Positions 12,251-24,549 of a stretch of 56,465 nucleotides of DNA are shown in pieces. Position numbers and translations under genes: made by a program. Origin of the DNA: Lingula anatina (lineage: Eukaryota; Brachiopoda; Lingulata; Lingulida; Lingulidae). A model generated the notes under the pieces. That model had not been told where the DNA came from. It ran no database searches and was given only the letters and a program-made list of their open reading frames with translations. The stretch spans positions 98,355 through 154,819 of the forward strand of contig NW_019775817.1 in assembly GCF_001039355.2 (NCBI RefSeq), in the 5' to 3' direction. Each line of letters begins with the position of its first letter. Positions within the stretch are counted from its first letter, which is position 1.

Positions 12251-13816
12251 GTGTCGTCTGCGATTTATTATAAAATTCATGCGTTAGCACTCCTACTGGC
12301 GCTTCTGATGTATACGGCTGTGCTAGCGTGCTAGCATGCTAGTATTCCATTCCAGTTCTATAAAAATGTATTTTTTATTAGTAATCAGCAGTTACATTTT
12401 CATTCCTGACCGTCACGGTTTGAATGAGAGATGGTGAAAGGCGCGTTCAGATTTGAAATGAGCCTGCCCTATTTGAAGTCTTCCCGGCATCGTCTGATGT
12501 CAACTTTAATTCCTCAGTTTTTTCCATAACTGTGGTGTGACGAAGTTATTGCATATCCTTTGGGAGAAACTATATAAATGTTATTGCACCTATGTAGAAG
12601 ACATATTTTAAGGGCTCAGACACCTCGTTTATTGGCAAATTTTTATGTTTAAACCCGCACAGATTATGCATCTATAGTGAAGATGGTATAGATGTGAAAA
12701 TGCAGCACAATTGATATCAATCTCACCTACCACAGTTGATATCAATCTCAGCCGTGCAGAAGCAAATTGTACACTTAAAACTTTTTAAACATTTTAAACA
12801 TTTTCCCTTTACCAATAAGGCTTACTCTATGCTAACCTTTTTACTTATTCTAATTTTCGATATGCACGCTCGCTAATGAAATCCACGTTTATCTATTACG
12901 AGAATGACTCAACCCTAGACACTCGGTTCTTAAAAGAGGATTACGTATTGCTCTTCTGTGAAAAGTGTTGTATAAGTTCCACCTCTCATGATTAAAGAAA
13001 ATGTGTTGCTATACACTGGTCTAATGCGCATATCCTTATAGCAAGGACGAAAGATTTACTGAATGTTTGCGTTACTTGTGCTATATCCTTTCTTCGGTGG
13101 AAAAGCGCCATGCACACACCTGCCATCAATGTATTTGTATTAATAACCAGCTTTTCGTTATTTTACTGAACGCCAGGAGGAGGTGTCTTAAATTGCTTAT
13201 CTGATTGCATTTAGCAAGAATTCCCGATGAGTTCAATCGATCTACTTTTAGTGATAGTTTCATTTGGAAGTGCCCTTACATTTCAAAAAGAGCTATCGAC
13301 GGCAGACACTTGTTTCGAGGGGTGTGACGGATTTTAAGGTCTGAATTGGGAATGATATATGTAGACATGAAGGAGATGTAGACAATATGGTTTGGAAAAT
13401 TTTCAGTGCATTTTTAAATCAAATTGTCAGTTGTCCAGTGCATTTGCCCAGTTTTGTTGGTAATATATAAATTTTCTTTCAGTTCTTTTTCATTCCCAGA
13501 TAAGTGTTTGTTGGGTAATGTGATCCAGCATAAACACACACTGTACTTGGAATTGATGATTTTATACTTTTTCACACCAGTTCCTGCAACTGGTAGATAA
13601 GACCATTCAATTATTATTTTTTGTTGTTGATGATCAATGAGAAAAAATAGTTAATTGGTTCATTCAAGTTTTAATTACATTTAAAATTCATTCAAGAGTA
13701 AATGTTTCACAACTATATCAATGTGAACTTACAGGTACCATTACAACTATTACAATACAGAGAATCGATGTATATGACCGAGACGAGATAATGTCCATAG
13801 GCCATACAGTTTTACT

Positions 13817-15443
13817 AGGGTAGAGTAAATAATAACTTTTTTTGGAAATCTCTCAGGGAACAGGTGATTTTAGAGGCAAAATAGGCCAAAAAGTTCATTT
13901 CTGATGAGAAATTTGAGCTAGGAGCATTCTTTAGGTCGGTAATTTTACTATTTTTGAAAACGCATATAAAGCATATGCACTGCATATACAGTAACTGTAG
14001 TAATTATATGTATGCATATAATTGTATTGAAAAGTGTTGAGTGAAGCACAAATTTTGATAAGTGAATGTTTTATATGGCATAAAATGATGCTAAACACAC
14101 ATGTGCAACTATTTTTTTTTCTCACAACAGCCATTAAGGATGGTAAAATGGCAATTTTCAAAATGGCGGACAAAATGCCCTAACAAGAGTTTCAACATCG
14201 ACAATTAAAGGAACCTATGTTTTTATTATGCCTTTTCTTATGTTTTTAAGGTTGTACAATATTTATTCTTATGTTAACACTGGTATTGTTACATTTATAA
14301 TTGAGTTTGGTTACCTTGTTGGTTGATAGTTTACTGTCAAGCTTAGAAGAAGAGCCAGATCTCAGTTAGTCAAAACGAGGAGTGATAAGATATCTCAAGT
14401 TCTGCTGGATGTGAATTATGAGGAAGAATCAGAGTTATCCTGACCCCAAGCAACCAATGGGGGAATGTCATTAAATTATTAAAAAGAAATGGATAGAATA
14501 TTTTTGTTCTGCTCTTAAAAAGTCGGAGAAATAATCACTATCCTGTACTGAGACCAGCAAAGAAGTTGCCTGAGAAATATCCAATGTCTGGATGTCCAAG
14601 AATATCTTTCCTCTCTTTAAGAACATTTACAACAGAATAACTGTATATTGAGGCTACATATAAAAAGCATTGTGCTTATGCATGATGAATCTTAAACACT
14701 ATTTGTCACGTTTTGATTGAAATCTTTCACTTTTGTATATCATCCTTGCACTTCACAGGCAGTTTAATGCTTAATACGTTCCCCAAATATAGCATAATCC
14801 AACATACTTCTGTTGGGAATGTACTTCTCAAAGATTGTAAAAATACTTTTTGGGGATTCAGGCATTGGAGATTTCTCTGGCAACTGCTTTGCTAGCCTCA
14901 GCTTATGATAGGGATGTCTTACGGCTTTATACATGTAAATCATGTAAAAGTGTATCATCCATCCTATTGTAATAATTTAAAAAAATATTTACTTTATGGT
15001 AAGGTTGATTCTCCATTATAATTCCCTTCCAACAGATGTTGGGAAATCATATCACTCCTCATTTTGATTGATCAAGATGACTGAGGTTGTTCATTTCCCC
15101 CATTATCGAAGATTCTGGCTCTTCACTCTAGCTTGACAGTTAACAGTCAGCTGACATTGTAACTAAACTAACTCACTGTAAAATGTATCAATCTCAGTTT
15201 TAACATCAGAAATAGATTCTACAACCCCAAAAACATAAGAAAAGACATATGACACACCATAATACCTTTAATTGTTGTTAATGAAGTTTTGGGTAGGCCG
15301 TTTTGGCTGCCATTTTGAAAATTGTCATTTTACCGACCTTAATAATTGTTTTATAAAAAAATGATTGTCAGATTTGTGTTTAGCATCAAATTTCGCCTCA
15401 AAAAACACCTGTTATGGATTTTTTTTTAGATTTACCCTACCCT
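13817..15443. mobile_element. Giant-palindrome (foldback-like) transposable element, 1.63 kb
   Basis: Absent from the paralogous empty site at 4531-4539. It is flanked by a 9-bp direct repeat AGTTTTACT (13808-13816 and 15444-15452), and its ends are AGGGTAG / CTACCCT. The arms (13817 to about 14650, and about 14800 to 15443) are imperfect inverted copies of each other. Matching blocks include TGATGCTAAACACA, AATTTTCAAAATGGC, GAAGAGCCAGA, GAGGAGTGAT and TCCAATG, in inverted order. No transposase was recognised. The 9-bp duplication could fit a MULE-like element, but the superfamily is not established. Confidence 0.85.
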
Positions 15444-15522
15444 AGTTTTACTCATATGTAGTCTCATTTCATCAGAAGTATAGTCTCTTACCATGATATA
15501 CTTGTATGTAGGCTTGCAATAA

Positions 15523-15735
15523 GGCACTTAACTTTACATACTGTTCCATACAACATGCAATGCACATTGAATTTTACATACAACCCCATACAACATGTAA
15601 TGCACATTGAACTTTACATACAGTTCCATACAACATATAATGCACATTGTCATTGAACTTTACATACAGTTCCATACAACATGTAATGCACATTGAACTT
15701 TACATACAGCCCCATACAACATGTAATGCACATTA
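15523..15735. repeat. 40-bp minisatellite, about 5 copies
   Basis: Same 40-bp unit as 4606-5127, in the paralogous position. One unit carries a short extra CATTGT. Confidence 0.9.
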
Positions 15736-16137
15736 CCATTTTATACATGTTAATGTTGCCGTGATGAAAATACAGGACCTAGGCAAAACTGAATAATTAT
15801 ACAAATCCAAATAGCAGATTATATTTTTTTTAATCTAATAAAGTATTTCACATGCATGATTTTACACATATTTCCTGAATCAAACTATATACAGTTCATA
15901 AGTTTCAAATTCATAGATCATGTGTCATGTTGTTCTGCAACTGACAAACTAATCCATGTTGGATTCTAAACGTAAACCAAATAAACTATCATGTTAGTTG
16001 AATCTGCCTGTGTCTAAAGGGATCTAAAAAGTTGATTCTGCTCTTAATCCCCCAAACCGTCAATTTTCCCTGACCAGAAACGTAACAATTTAAGCGTTCC
16101 TCCGCAACAAACCAACAAAGCGCGGGAGTAAAGATGG

Positions 16138-19100
16138 TCACGCCTCTGTTTCTTTGTCTGCAGATACTTGTTTTTGTTTGTTATGTCTGGCTACAGGAGT
16201 GTCGCGTGCCGTTGATTCTTCTTTCTTACCACATAACTTAACGTTGGCAAGTGTGTACAAATAGGGGTTGATAGCGGAGTTGAACGGCATCACGAACACG
16301 GCTACCCAGCTTGACACTTGCGGTGCAATTGGCACGTTGGCCATACTTAGAAACCCTAACAATACCACCGGCCCCCAGCATACAAAATCTGTTAGTAAAA
16401 TAATGGACACTTTTTTCAAAAAAGTAACTTCATCAAAACCCTCACGTCCAGACTGCTGTTGAGTCTCAAAGGCGGTTTTTATTATGCATATGTATGCCCC
16501 TGCCACGTAGACAAAAGCGAAAAGAGTGGTAAATAAAAACATGGCGTAGGTGTACTCACGACCACCAAAGTATACTCTGCTTATAGTAAAGGGTATACAT
16601 ACGGAATTATGACCATAGAATTTCTCAAAATATCCATTTTCGAAACAAGGAATGATACTTGCGATAAAGCAAAAGACCCAACCAACTGTCACTAAAACGG
16701 ACGCTCTTTTCATTCCAATTTTTCGAAACGACATACAGAACACAATGGCTATCATTCTGTCTGTTGTAATCAGAACTAATATCAGCATAGACATCAATGT
16801 TGAAAGCATTGTAAGGAACCCCGCAGTCTTGCATAACATACTATCTGTCCAGACCTCGGCATGAACAAAATACTCCCCACGGTAGAGGGTGTCAACCGTG
16901 GCGATTATGATCAAATATACACCCATTAGAAAATCTGAAACTGAGAGGTTAACTATGAAAAATATTGGAGGGGTAATTTTGTATTCACGTAGTCTGTTCA
17001 CAAAAACAAAAAGGTTCCCAACCAAACTAAGAATACCCATAACCCAGACAGAGACTTGTAAGAACTTGTCGTAAAGCAGATCGGAGCATGACGAAAATTC
17101 GTCAGGTTTAGGTAAACATTCGTCTACTTTCCCAACAGTGAGACAACAGATTCCAAACCTGTCTGTTATTAATATTTTAGCTGAAAAATTTACGAAAACT
17201 TCCATTTCGACAAACATGCCCTCATTCCCAGACATATCAACTTTATCCAATTTGGGCAAACCCTGAAAAGCACCATCCTTTATCGTGGATATTTTGTTGA
17301 AACTTATATTCAGATTTTTTAACGAGTCTAAGCCTTTAAATGTATGTGCATGAATGGTCTTAATATGAAGCCTACTAAGATCCAAAGCACATAGGGCTGA
17401 AACACCATCAAATGTGCCGGGGAAAATTCTAGATAATGGGTTTCCACTTAGCAACAAGGTTTTCAAATTAAACAAACCTTTCAAGGCATTTGCTTGCAAA
17501 GAAGACAATTTGTTACCCCGTAGGTCCAACTCTAACAGGTTATTTAAATTAATGAATGCCATGATAGGAATGATATCGATTTCGTTTGAACTGATATTAA
17601 GTTTCACAAGAAAATGATGACTCGCAAACGTTTCGTTTGTTAAATGAAGTTTGTTGTCCCCAAAAGCAAGGACTCTGGTGAATGGCGATATATTCGGTAC
17701 CTTGGTTGCATTTCCTCCCGTGCAGTCTACGTAATACCCACTACAAACACAGTTCATGGGGCATGTCTTTATGTCACAGAACCTTTCGTCATCATCAGAA
17801 AATTTGCAGTTGACCACACCATTGCATACCTCGCTCTGGTGCAGACATTGCCGTTCTCCTTTACACCTGAAACCACCGGGACATGTGTAATTAGCACATC
17901 CAGTCTCGTCCTCTCCTCGTGGACAGTCCTTCTCCCCGTCGCACACCTGTCGAAGTGGGACACAATACGAGCTAGGACACTTGTACATGTGTGGACACTG
18001 AAAACTAGCGCAGTTTTGTAAATGTTCAAATCCTCTGCATGTTTGAAATCGTTCGTGCTTGATTTTGTCGTGAACGCAAGCCAGTTGTCGATCAATACAA
18101 CGAACATGTTCATGCGTGCATCTCATTTCATTAGTCTTTGAGCAATAAGGCAGAGATACAGGGAGTGACCAAGCACCAGCTTGGCAATTTAAGGACATGC
18201 GCTTAATAACTGGAATCATTGAAAGTGACTCATCCTCTTGTGTCACACCAAAGCAATCTGGATAGCGATCGTCCACATTTTGAGGAGCTAAACATTTGCC
18301 AGAGTAACACTTTTCACAGGGGCACAAAATTTGGGGAATTTCGTCGGATCCGTCTAAGCAGTCTTTAAAAAAGTTGCACTTGTCTTTCTCGTCGATACAT
18401 TCCCCATTCTGGCATCTGTACTGCCCTGTTTTACACGGCGGATAAATACAAAAATTCTCATCATCGGTTCCATTAGGACAGTCGTTGACATGATTACATA
18501 CTTTACTAATTGGGATGCATGTGCCATCGGAACAACTAAAAGTGTGTTGTCCACACGTACAATTCTTCTCATCTTCTCCTTCAGCGCAGTCTGAGGTCCC
18601 ATCACACACATTAACACTAGATATACAGCTGCCATCTTCACATCCAAACTGGTGTTGTGAACAGTTGAAAATGTTGCGTTTCGAGGCTATCTCACAAAGA
18701 GCCAAGAGCGACTCACGGTGGTCAACGTGTTGGCATAGTCCTCCCATGTCATCTATGAACTGATGGTTGTCATATATAAGCCTTCTGCATATGTTTTCTG
18801 GGAACTTCACCCACACAGCTAAGATATTTGAGAGTGGTCTTGATAAATTTTTATCGAAACTTCTTGGGGATATCCAAGTGAGTTCCTTGCCCCAAATACT
18901 AATGTACTGAAGAATATCTCGGTCCTTGTGAAAAGTGCTGTTAAAGGGGGCTAAATCTCCACCCAGGGACCTGCATGCCTCCACAGCTGCGCTATAGGTG
19001 AGGTTGGTGCCTGGCGGTAAGGACCAATATTGTGGGTGATAATGAGACACATACGTCGTTTTGTATCCAACTTGTTCTACGGCTTCAATTTTGGCAAGGG

Positions 19101-21098
19101 CGTACAGAAGCACACAGCGTCCCGCTATATACACCCAATCCTCTGGACAGTAGGTTTCATGGTGCGTATACCACTGGGACGCTGGGGAATCCACCAGCAA
19201 TGATTTGGAAGCGGGTGTAGTTGAATTCTTTTTTGACGCCAAGGCTGCGGGCTTTTTACAGATGGCAGTCATACAGCAGATTGGTTGGTGACACGGGACT
19301 TTGGCCCAGTTCCCCCAGCGTGTTTTCCCGTGTGGAGGCGGTAGAAATCCCATCATAATACCACAGTCGCGTTCGTCCCCTCGGACCGGCTGCAGAACTT
19401 CTTCCGTAACAATTGTTTTCAGTAAACTTGGCATCTTACACGAATTGAATCCATAAATTTTTGGGCCGTACCATTCACTGTATACAAAAGCTCCCCCATC
19501 CGTCCAGTTGTAATGCTGTAAGATGAAATCATCTGATTCATTGGGAAGTGTAGAGAGGAGGTATGGCATGCAACCGTCACATGGAAGGACCACACTCAAA
19601 CAAACACACGATATATATATGTACGTTAATGATTCGATCTTTTCAGTGTGGAAAAATTGATCAATTTTCCAGTAACATGATTTTGGAATCATTAAAAGTG
19701 TATTTCTGTGTAGCTTATACTGTATAGAAAGGAACTATTATATGTAGTCTGCTTTTCAGTTTTGTTGCAACCAGTTAATAGGAATGTTCTAATTCTGAGA
19801 ATTTGAGTTTAAAAATACAGTGTCTGTAAACTTCACAACTTATTCCATTGAAAATGACGAACCCTTACGATGACCTGTTTGTATATATATCTCATAATTG
19901 AAAATTGTTAGAAGCTAGAACTGTGATTATCTTGCAATATTTATACACATGATTTGCAATTCAAATCATTGGTGTTCAAAAGTTAAAATTCTGAAGAAAA
20001 AAAACCTACCTGGTCTGTAGATTTTAGTCCTATGTAGATTGCGCTGTTATAGTAGAAAGAAGAACATGAACCTACTAAATATACCTTTTCAACGCTATTC
20101 AGAATTCTACCCAGAAAGCGAGCTTCACGCCGTGTTTGTATGCTAACAAGATGTCCTGAATCTCTGTCACACTCGGTCTCAGCTTTGGACCACGTGATTG
20201 ATCCACTATAACGCCTAAACAGGTAACAGTTCCCCTCAAAAAGGCTGTATCCTGGTTGGCATGAAAATGGTTCCACCATTTTACGGGAAACAGCTTTGTA
20301 CTTAGCACGTACGTCGTATTGCTGTGCGCCGTCACACGGTATCCATTCAATGCTCATTTGGTCATAATTTCCATGAAGGGATGAAAATTGATTAGAACTA
20401 TTCATGTTATGGGTATGCAATTTTACCTCATTGTATTCTGTCACGTCATAAAAAGTAAACGTCCCGCAAAGGACATTAAAGTTTTTTTCAAGTGTTATTT
20501 GCAAGATGTGATCAGCAGGAGCGGTCAAATAAAACTTACACCCTGCTGTCAAATAACCGCGATTTATTCTGACCCAGCCTTCATACGGTGATGTGACCAC
20601 GTGCGTGCACGGCACGTGGCGACCTTCAAAATCCTCCACCACATCTATATCAGCCTTCAACCCTGTGGCACGGCCATCAAGATCGCTACTAAATATAACC
20701 TCAACGGAACTGTTAAAGTACAGTTCAACATTTAGAATACTGGGTTTGGAAAATGTGTGTGAGCCACACACTGCCCCCCAAAGCGTGTATATATCTTTAT
20801 CTATACTCCGATAATACGGCATGTCAGAATCAAGGTGTCTGTGCTTTTGACGAGAAATAATCACCACGTAGTCTTTGTCGCATCCTCCTGAAAGTTCTAG
20901 GTCAAATTTAGTGAAGCGAACGCTAGCCCACTTATAATCTGGCACCTCGATCTTTTCAGTCAAAGTTGCCTCATTTGGATAGGTAGACCCGCGTCGTGGT
21001 ACAACAAATCTAATGCCACATACTGGTTGGTCGCAGAGTATAGCAAATGCCAGGAGGATGTGGCAGTAAAAGTATCCGTTTATTGTCCATCTGTCCAT
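16138..21098 (-). CDS. GRL101-like receptor, copy 2 (CUB-CTLD-LDLa-LRR-7TM), intact
   Basis: Two coding exons on the minus strand: 21098-20010 (363 codons, donor CAG|GTAGGT) and 19515-16138 (acceptor CTTACAG|CATTAC), phase 0, giving 1488 aa. Approximate layout: signal peptide 1-28; two CUB-like regions to about 270; C-type-lectin domain about 280-450 spanning the splice; second lectin-like region about 485-645; LDLa repeats 647-682, 683-719, 724-761, 866-903 and 908-943 with Ca-binding DxxxDE-type ends; LRR N-cap from 948 and LRRs to about 1150; 7TM about 1177-1454. The 7TM has a TM3 Cys and ECL2 Cys, DRM in place of DRY, CWGP in TM6 and NPYLY in TM7. By family knowledge this is a leucine-rich-repeat GPCR related to relaxin receptors and snail GRL101, acting at the cell surface; ligand binding by the lectin, CUB and LDLa parts is inference. 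Having LDLa-LRR-7TM in one exon is unusual for this family. Confidence 0.93.
19516..20009 (-). other. Intron of receptor copy 2
   Basis: GT-AG intron of 494 bp in phase 0, homologous to 9171-9595. Confidence 0.85.
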
Positions 21099-21770
21099 CG
21101 CTTGACCATCTCCAACTGACTATGTATGTCCTAACATTGTGTGAAAAGAATGGTTTTCTATTAGTCCTCAACGAAAACTCTAATCCATGAGTGTGCGCGT
21201 GCGTGTGTTTTGTCTACCCCAATTACTGATGCCAAAAAACCTGTAACATTGAACATAGTACGTGCCTCTGTAGAGAGAGAAACTTGACACGGATGTGGTT
21301 GCAACCTAGAAGGAAAGCGGAACAAGGTCGGACGAACATCATACAAACCTGCATTCACTGCAGGGATGTGTTTTCATATTAAAACTCTCAATTAAAGGTC
21401 ACAGCTTACTTCAAAGTAATGCCAGTAAATTGAATTATAGGCTATCATATTTAACGCACTGTAGATTATCGTTATATGTTGTTATTTGCTGACGGGACAA
21501 GGATAGTGTTTAGTTCTAATTTTTATAAATAATTCATACCGTACATGAAATTTCCACGTTTATTTTTGTGAAGATCAAAGCCCTCTGTAAATGAGTACTC
21601 TAGTACGACTGCAAGATCAATCAACTTCTCTTTCCCAGTAGTCAAAGTAGTTTGTTATATCCCGTTTCCAGCTTAAATACAGGTATATGCCATTGTCATT
21701 TTGCATCATACGTGTGAATGATTGTTTCAAACAAATGATATACTGCAGAAAACTGTGAAGTCTTCATTGC
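21099..21770 (-). other. 5' flank of receptor copy 2 with decayed exon-like block
   Basis: Homologous to 10649-11111, with about 190 bases inserted at about 21218-21415. An exon-like block (minus, about 21550-21770) matches the open one at 29192-29390 but is frameshifted near 21640, where it is 2 bases shorter. No receptor coding exon was recognised upstream of 21098. Confidence 0.55.
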
Positions 21771-22898
21771 TGTACAGGAAAAAATAGCAAAAAACGTATA
21801 TGTACGTGTACAGTTTTTTTTTCATCCATAATGCAACTTCATTGTACATTAACAGGCCAGCAAATTCAAACGGGGGGTTCTTTTTCTGAAAAAGTGGACC
21901 TTTTACAATGAAACTTATGTGTACCTAGATATAATTTTACCCAAAATGGACCTTTTCCTGACAAAAAGAGGCGGTTCTTTCGAACCCCCCGAACCCTCCA
22001 TGGCTACGGGCCTGATTAACTAATTATCCAGGAAATTATAAATGATTTTGAAAATTGTCTAGCGAAGTATCATCCCAGTCCATTTCAATTAGATTTAAAT
22101 TCCCAGCTGCTGAAATATTTTTGATTTGAGAGACGAAAAGGAAACTGAAAATACTTCGCTATTTTACTGAAACTTTGATATCATTATAAAATGTTAGCAT
22201 ATAGGATACATATGTGTACTTAATGATGGGTTAAGATTTTTTCCATCCCCCCCTCCTCCCCCATTATCATCCAGTAAAATTCATCGTTCAAAACCCCACC
22301 CTACGTTCTACTGGTTACTCGTTCCGGCAGTTAAATATTACTGAGAAATGTTCCCGACGTTGGGCTTATTATTATTTGTAAAAATTGCTTTTAACAAATT
22401 GCTTATTTCCCCACAGGATATTAGCAAATGCATCGTCACTTTTTCAACAATATACAGGCCATATAAACGATATTTGTCGTATGCTACTACGAGCCTTATA
22501 CATGCATGGGAGCACAAATGCTCAAATCAAGAAGTAACTTCTTGCTCAAATTAATGACTCGTGCCACGATAAAGGATCCCAATGTAAAATTAGAAGACGC
22601 ATACAGTGCACGTCAGTACTGTTCGTGTGTCAAAACGCTGTGTTTTTGACTACTAATTTTAATTTCGAGTACTATTCGCGGCTGGAGTCGTTAATTTGGG
22701 CATGTGTGCTCACAAACGTGAGGCTTGATTTCGCCAACGCCTAATCCATTTATAAAGCCCCATGTATAGCATCTGTTTTATGACAATTATTTTTTGGAGG
22801 AGGGGAGCTCGGGTTATGACATCCGACATTTCTTTTAATTCTATTCCGCCAAGGCACATTCCGAATTGGGTGTAATACCAACTGCCCCCCCCCCCCCC
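21249..22898. repeat. 1650-bp block, first copy (unmerged assembly overlap)
   Basis: It repeats at 22900-24549 with a constant offset of 1651. One substitution was noticed (T/C near 21387 and 23038). The block ends in a C run followed by a single N at 22899. The near-identity and the one-base N spacer point to two contigs whose overlap was not merged. Confidence 0.9.
21853..22014. mobile_element. CAGGCC MITE, 162 bp
   Basis: Ends CAGGCCAGC and GGCTACGGGCCTG, flanked by the 5-bp direct repeat ATTAA (21848-21852 and 22015-22019). Same family as 32861-33031, in the opposite orientation. Confidence 0.85.
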
Positions 22899-22899
22899 N

Positions 22900-24549
22900 T
22901 TGAACATAGTACGTGCCTCTGTAGAGAGAGAAACTTGACACGGATGTGGTTGCAACCTAGAAGGAAAGCGGAACAAGGTCGGACGAACATCATACAAACC
23001 TGCATTCACTGCAGGGATGTGTTTTCATATTAAAACTCCCAATTAAAGGTCACAGCTTACTTCAAAGTAATGCCAGTAAATTGAATTATAGGCTATCATA
23101 TTTAACGCACTGTAGATTATCGTTATATGTTGTTATTTGCTGACGGGACAAGGATAGTGTTTAGTTCTAATTTTTATAAATAATTCATACCGTACATGAA
23201 ATTTCCACGTTTATTTTTGTGAAGATCAAAGCCCTCTGTAAATGAGTACTCTAGTACGACTGCAAGATCAATCAACTTCTCTTTCCCAGTAGTCAAAGTA
23301 GTTTGTTATATCCCGTTTCCAGCTTAAATACAGGTATATGCCATTGTCATTTTGCATCATACGTGTGAATGATTGTTTCAAACAAATGATATACTGCAGA
23401 AAACTGTGAAGTCTTCATTGCTGTACAGGAAAAAATAGCAAAAAACGTATATGTACGTGTACAGTTTTTTTTTCATCCATAATGCAACTTCATTGTACAT
23501 TAACAGGCCAGCAAATTCAAACGGGGGGTTCTTTTTCTGAAAAAGTGGACCTTTTACAATGAAACTTATGTGTACCTAGATATAATTTTACCCAAAATGG
23601 ACCTTTTCCTGACAAAAAGAGGCGGTTCTTTCGAACCCCCCGAACCCTCCATGGCTACGGGCCTGATTAACTAATTATCCAGGAAATTATAAATGATTTT
23701 GAAAATTGTCTAGCGAAGTATCATCCCAGTCCATTTCAATTAGATTTAAATTCCCAGCTGCTGAAATATTTTTGATTTGAGAGACGAAAAGGAAACTGAA
23801 AATACTTCGCTATTTTACTGAAACTTTGATATCATTATAAAATGTTAGCATATAGGATACATATGTGTACTTAATGATGGGTTAAGATTTTTTCCATCCC
23901 CCCCTCCTCCCCCATTATCATCCAGTAAAATTCATCGTTCAAAACCCCACCCTACGTTCTACTGGTTACTCGTTCCGGCAGTTAAATATTACTGAGAAAT
24001 GTTCCCGACGTTGGGCTTATTATTATTTGTAAAAATTGCTTTTAACAAATTGCTTATTTCCCCACAGGATATTAGCAAATGCATCGTCACTTTTTCAACA
24101 ATATACAGGCCATATAAACGATATTTGTCGTATGCTACTACGAGCCTTATACATGCATGGGAGCACAAATGCTCAAATCAAGAAGTAACTTCTTGCTCAA
24201 ATTAATGACTCGTGCCACGATAAAGGATCCCAATGTAAAATTAGAAGACGCATACAGTGCACGTCAGTACTGTTCGTGTGTCAAAACGCTGTGTTTTTGA
24301 CTACTAATTTTAATTTCGAGTACTATTCGCGGCTGGAGTCGTTAATTTGGGCATGTGTGCTCACAAACGTGAGGCTTGATTTCGCCAACGCCTAATCCAT
24401 TTATAAAGCCCCATGTATAGCATCTGTTTTATGACAATTATTTTTTGGAGGAGGGGAGCTCGGGTTATGACATCCGACATTTCTTTTAATTCTATTCCGC
24501 CAAGGCACATTCCGAATTGGGTGTAATACCAACTGCCCCCCCCCCCCCC
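22900..24549. repeat. 1650-bp block, second copy
   Basis: Near-identical repeat of 21249-22898 starting directly after the N at 22899. It continues without a break into the partial CAPZB copy. It contains a second copy of the CAGGCC MITE at 23504-23665 and ends in a C run. Confidence 0.9.
23504..23665. mobile_element. CAGGCC MITE (duplicate of 21853-22014)
   Basis: Same element, same flanking ATTAA duplication and same internal sequence, as expected from the repeated block. Confidence 0.85.

Larger units (their letters stand above)
12250..16137. repeat. Segmental duplication, 3' flank of receptor copy 2
   Basis: Counterpart of 3140-5785. It is longer mainly because of the 1.63-kb palindromic element at 13817-15443 and an extra block at about 12996-13205. 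No gene was seen. Confidence 0.85.

Noticed and set aside
22348-22554. 68-residue frame repeated at 23999 and 29886
   Set aside because: Repetition is due to duplicated contigs; the third copy differs at its C-terminal end and there is no domain or splice support.
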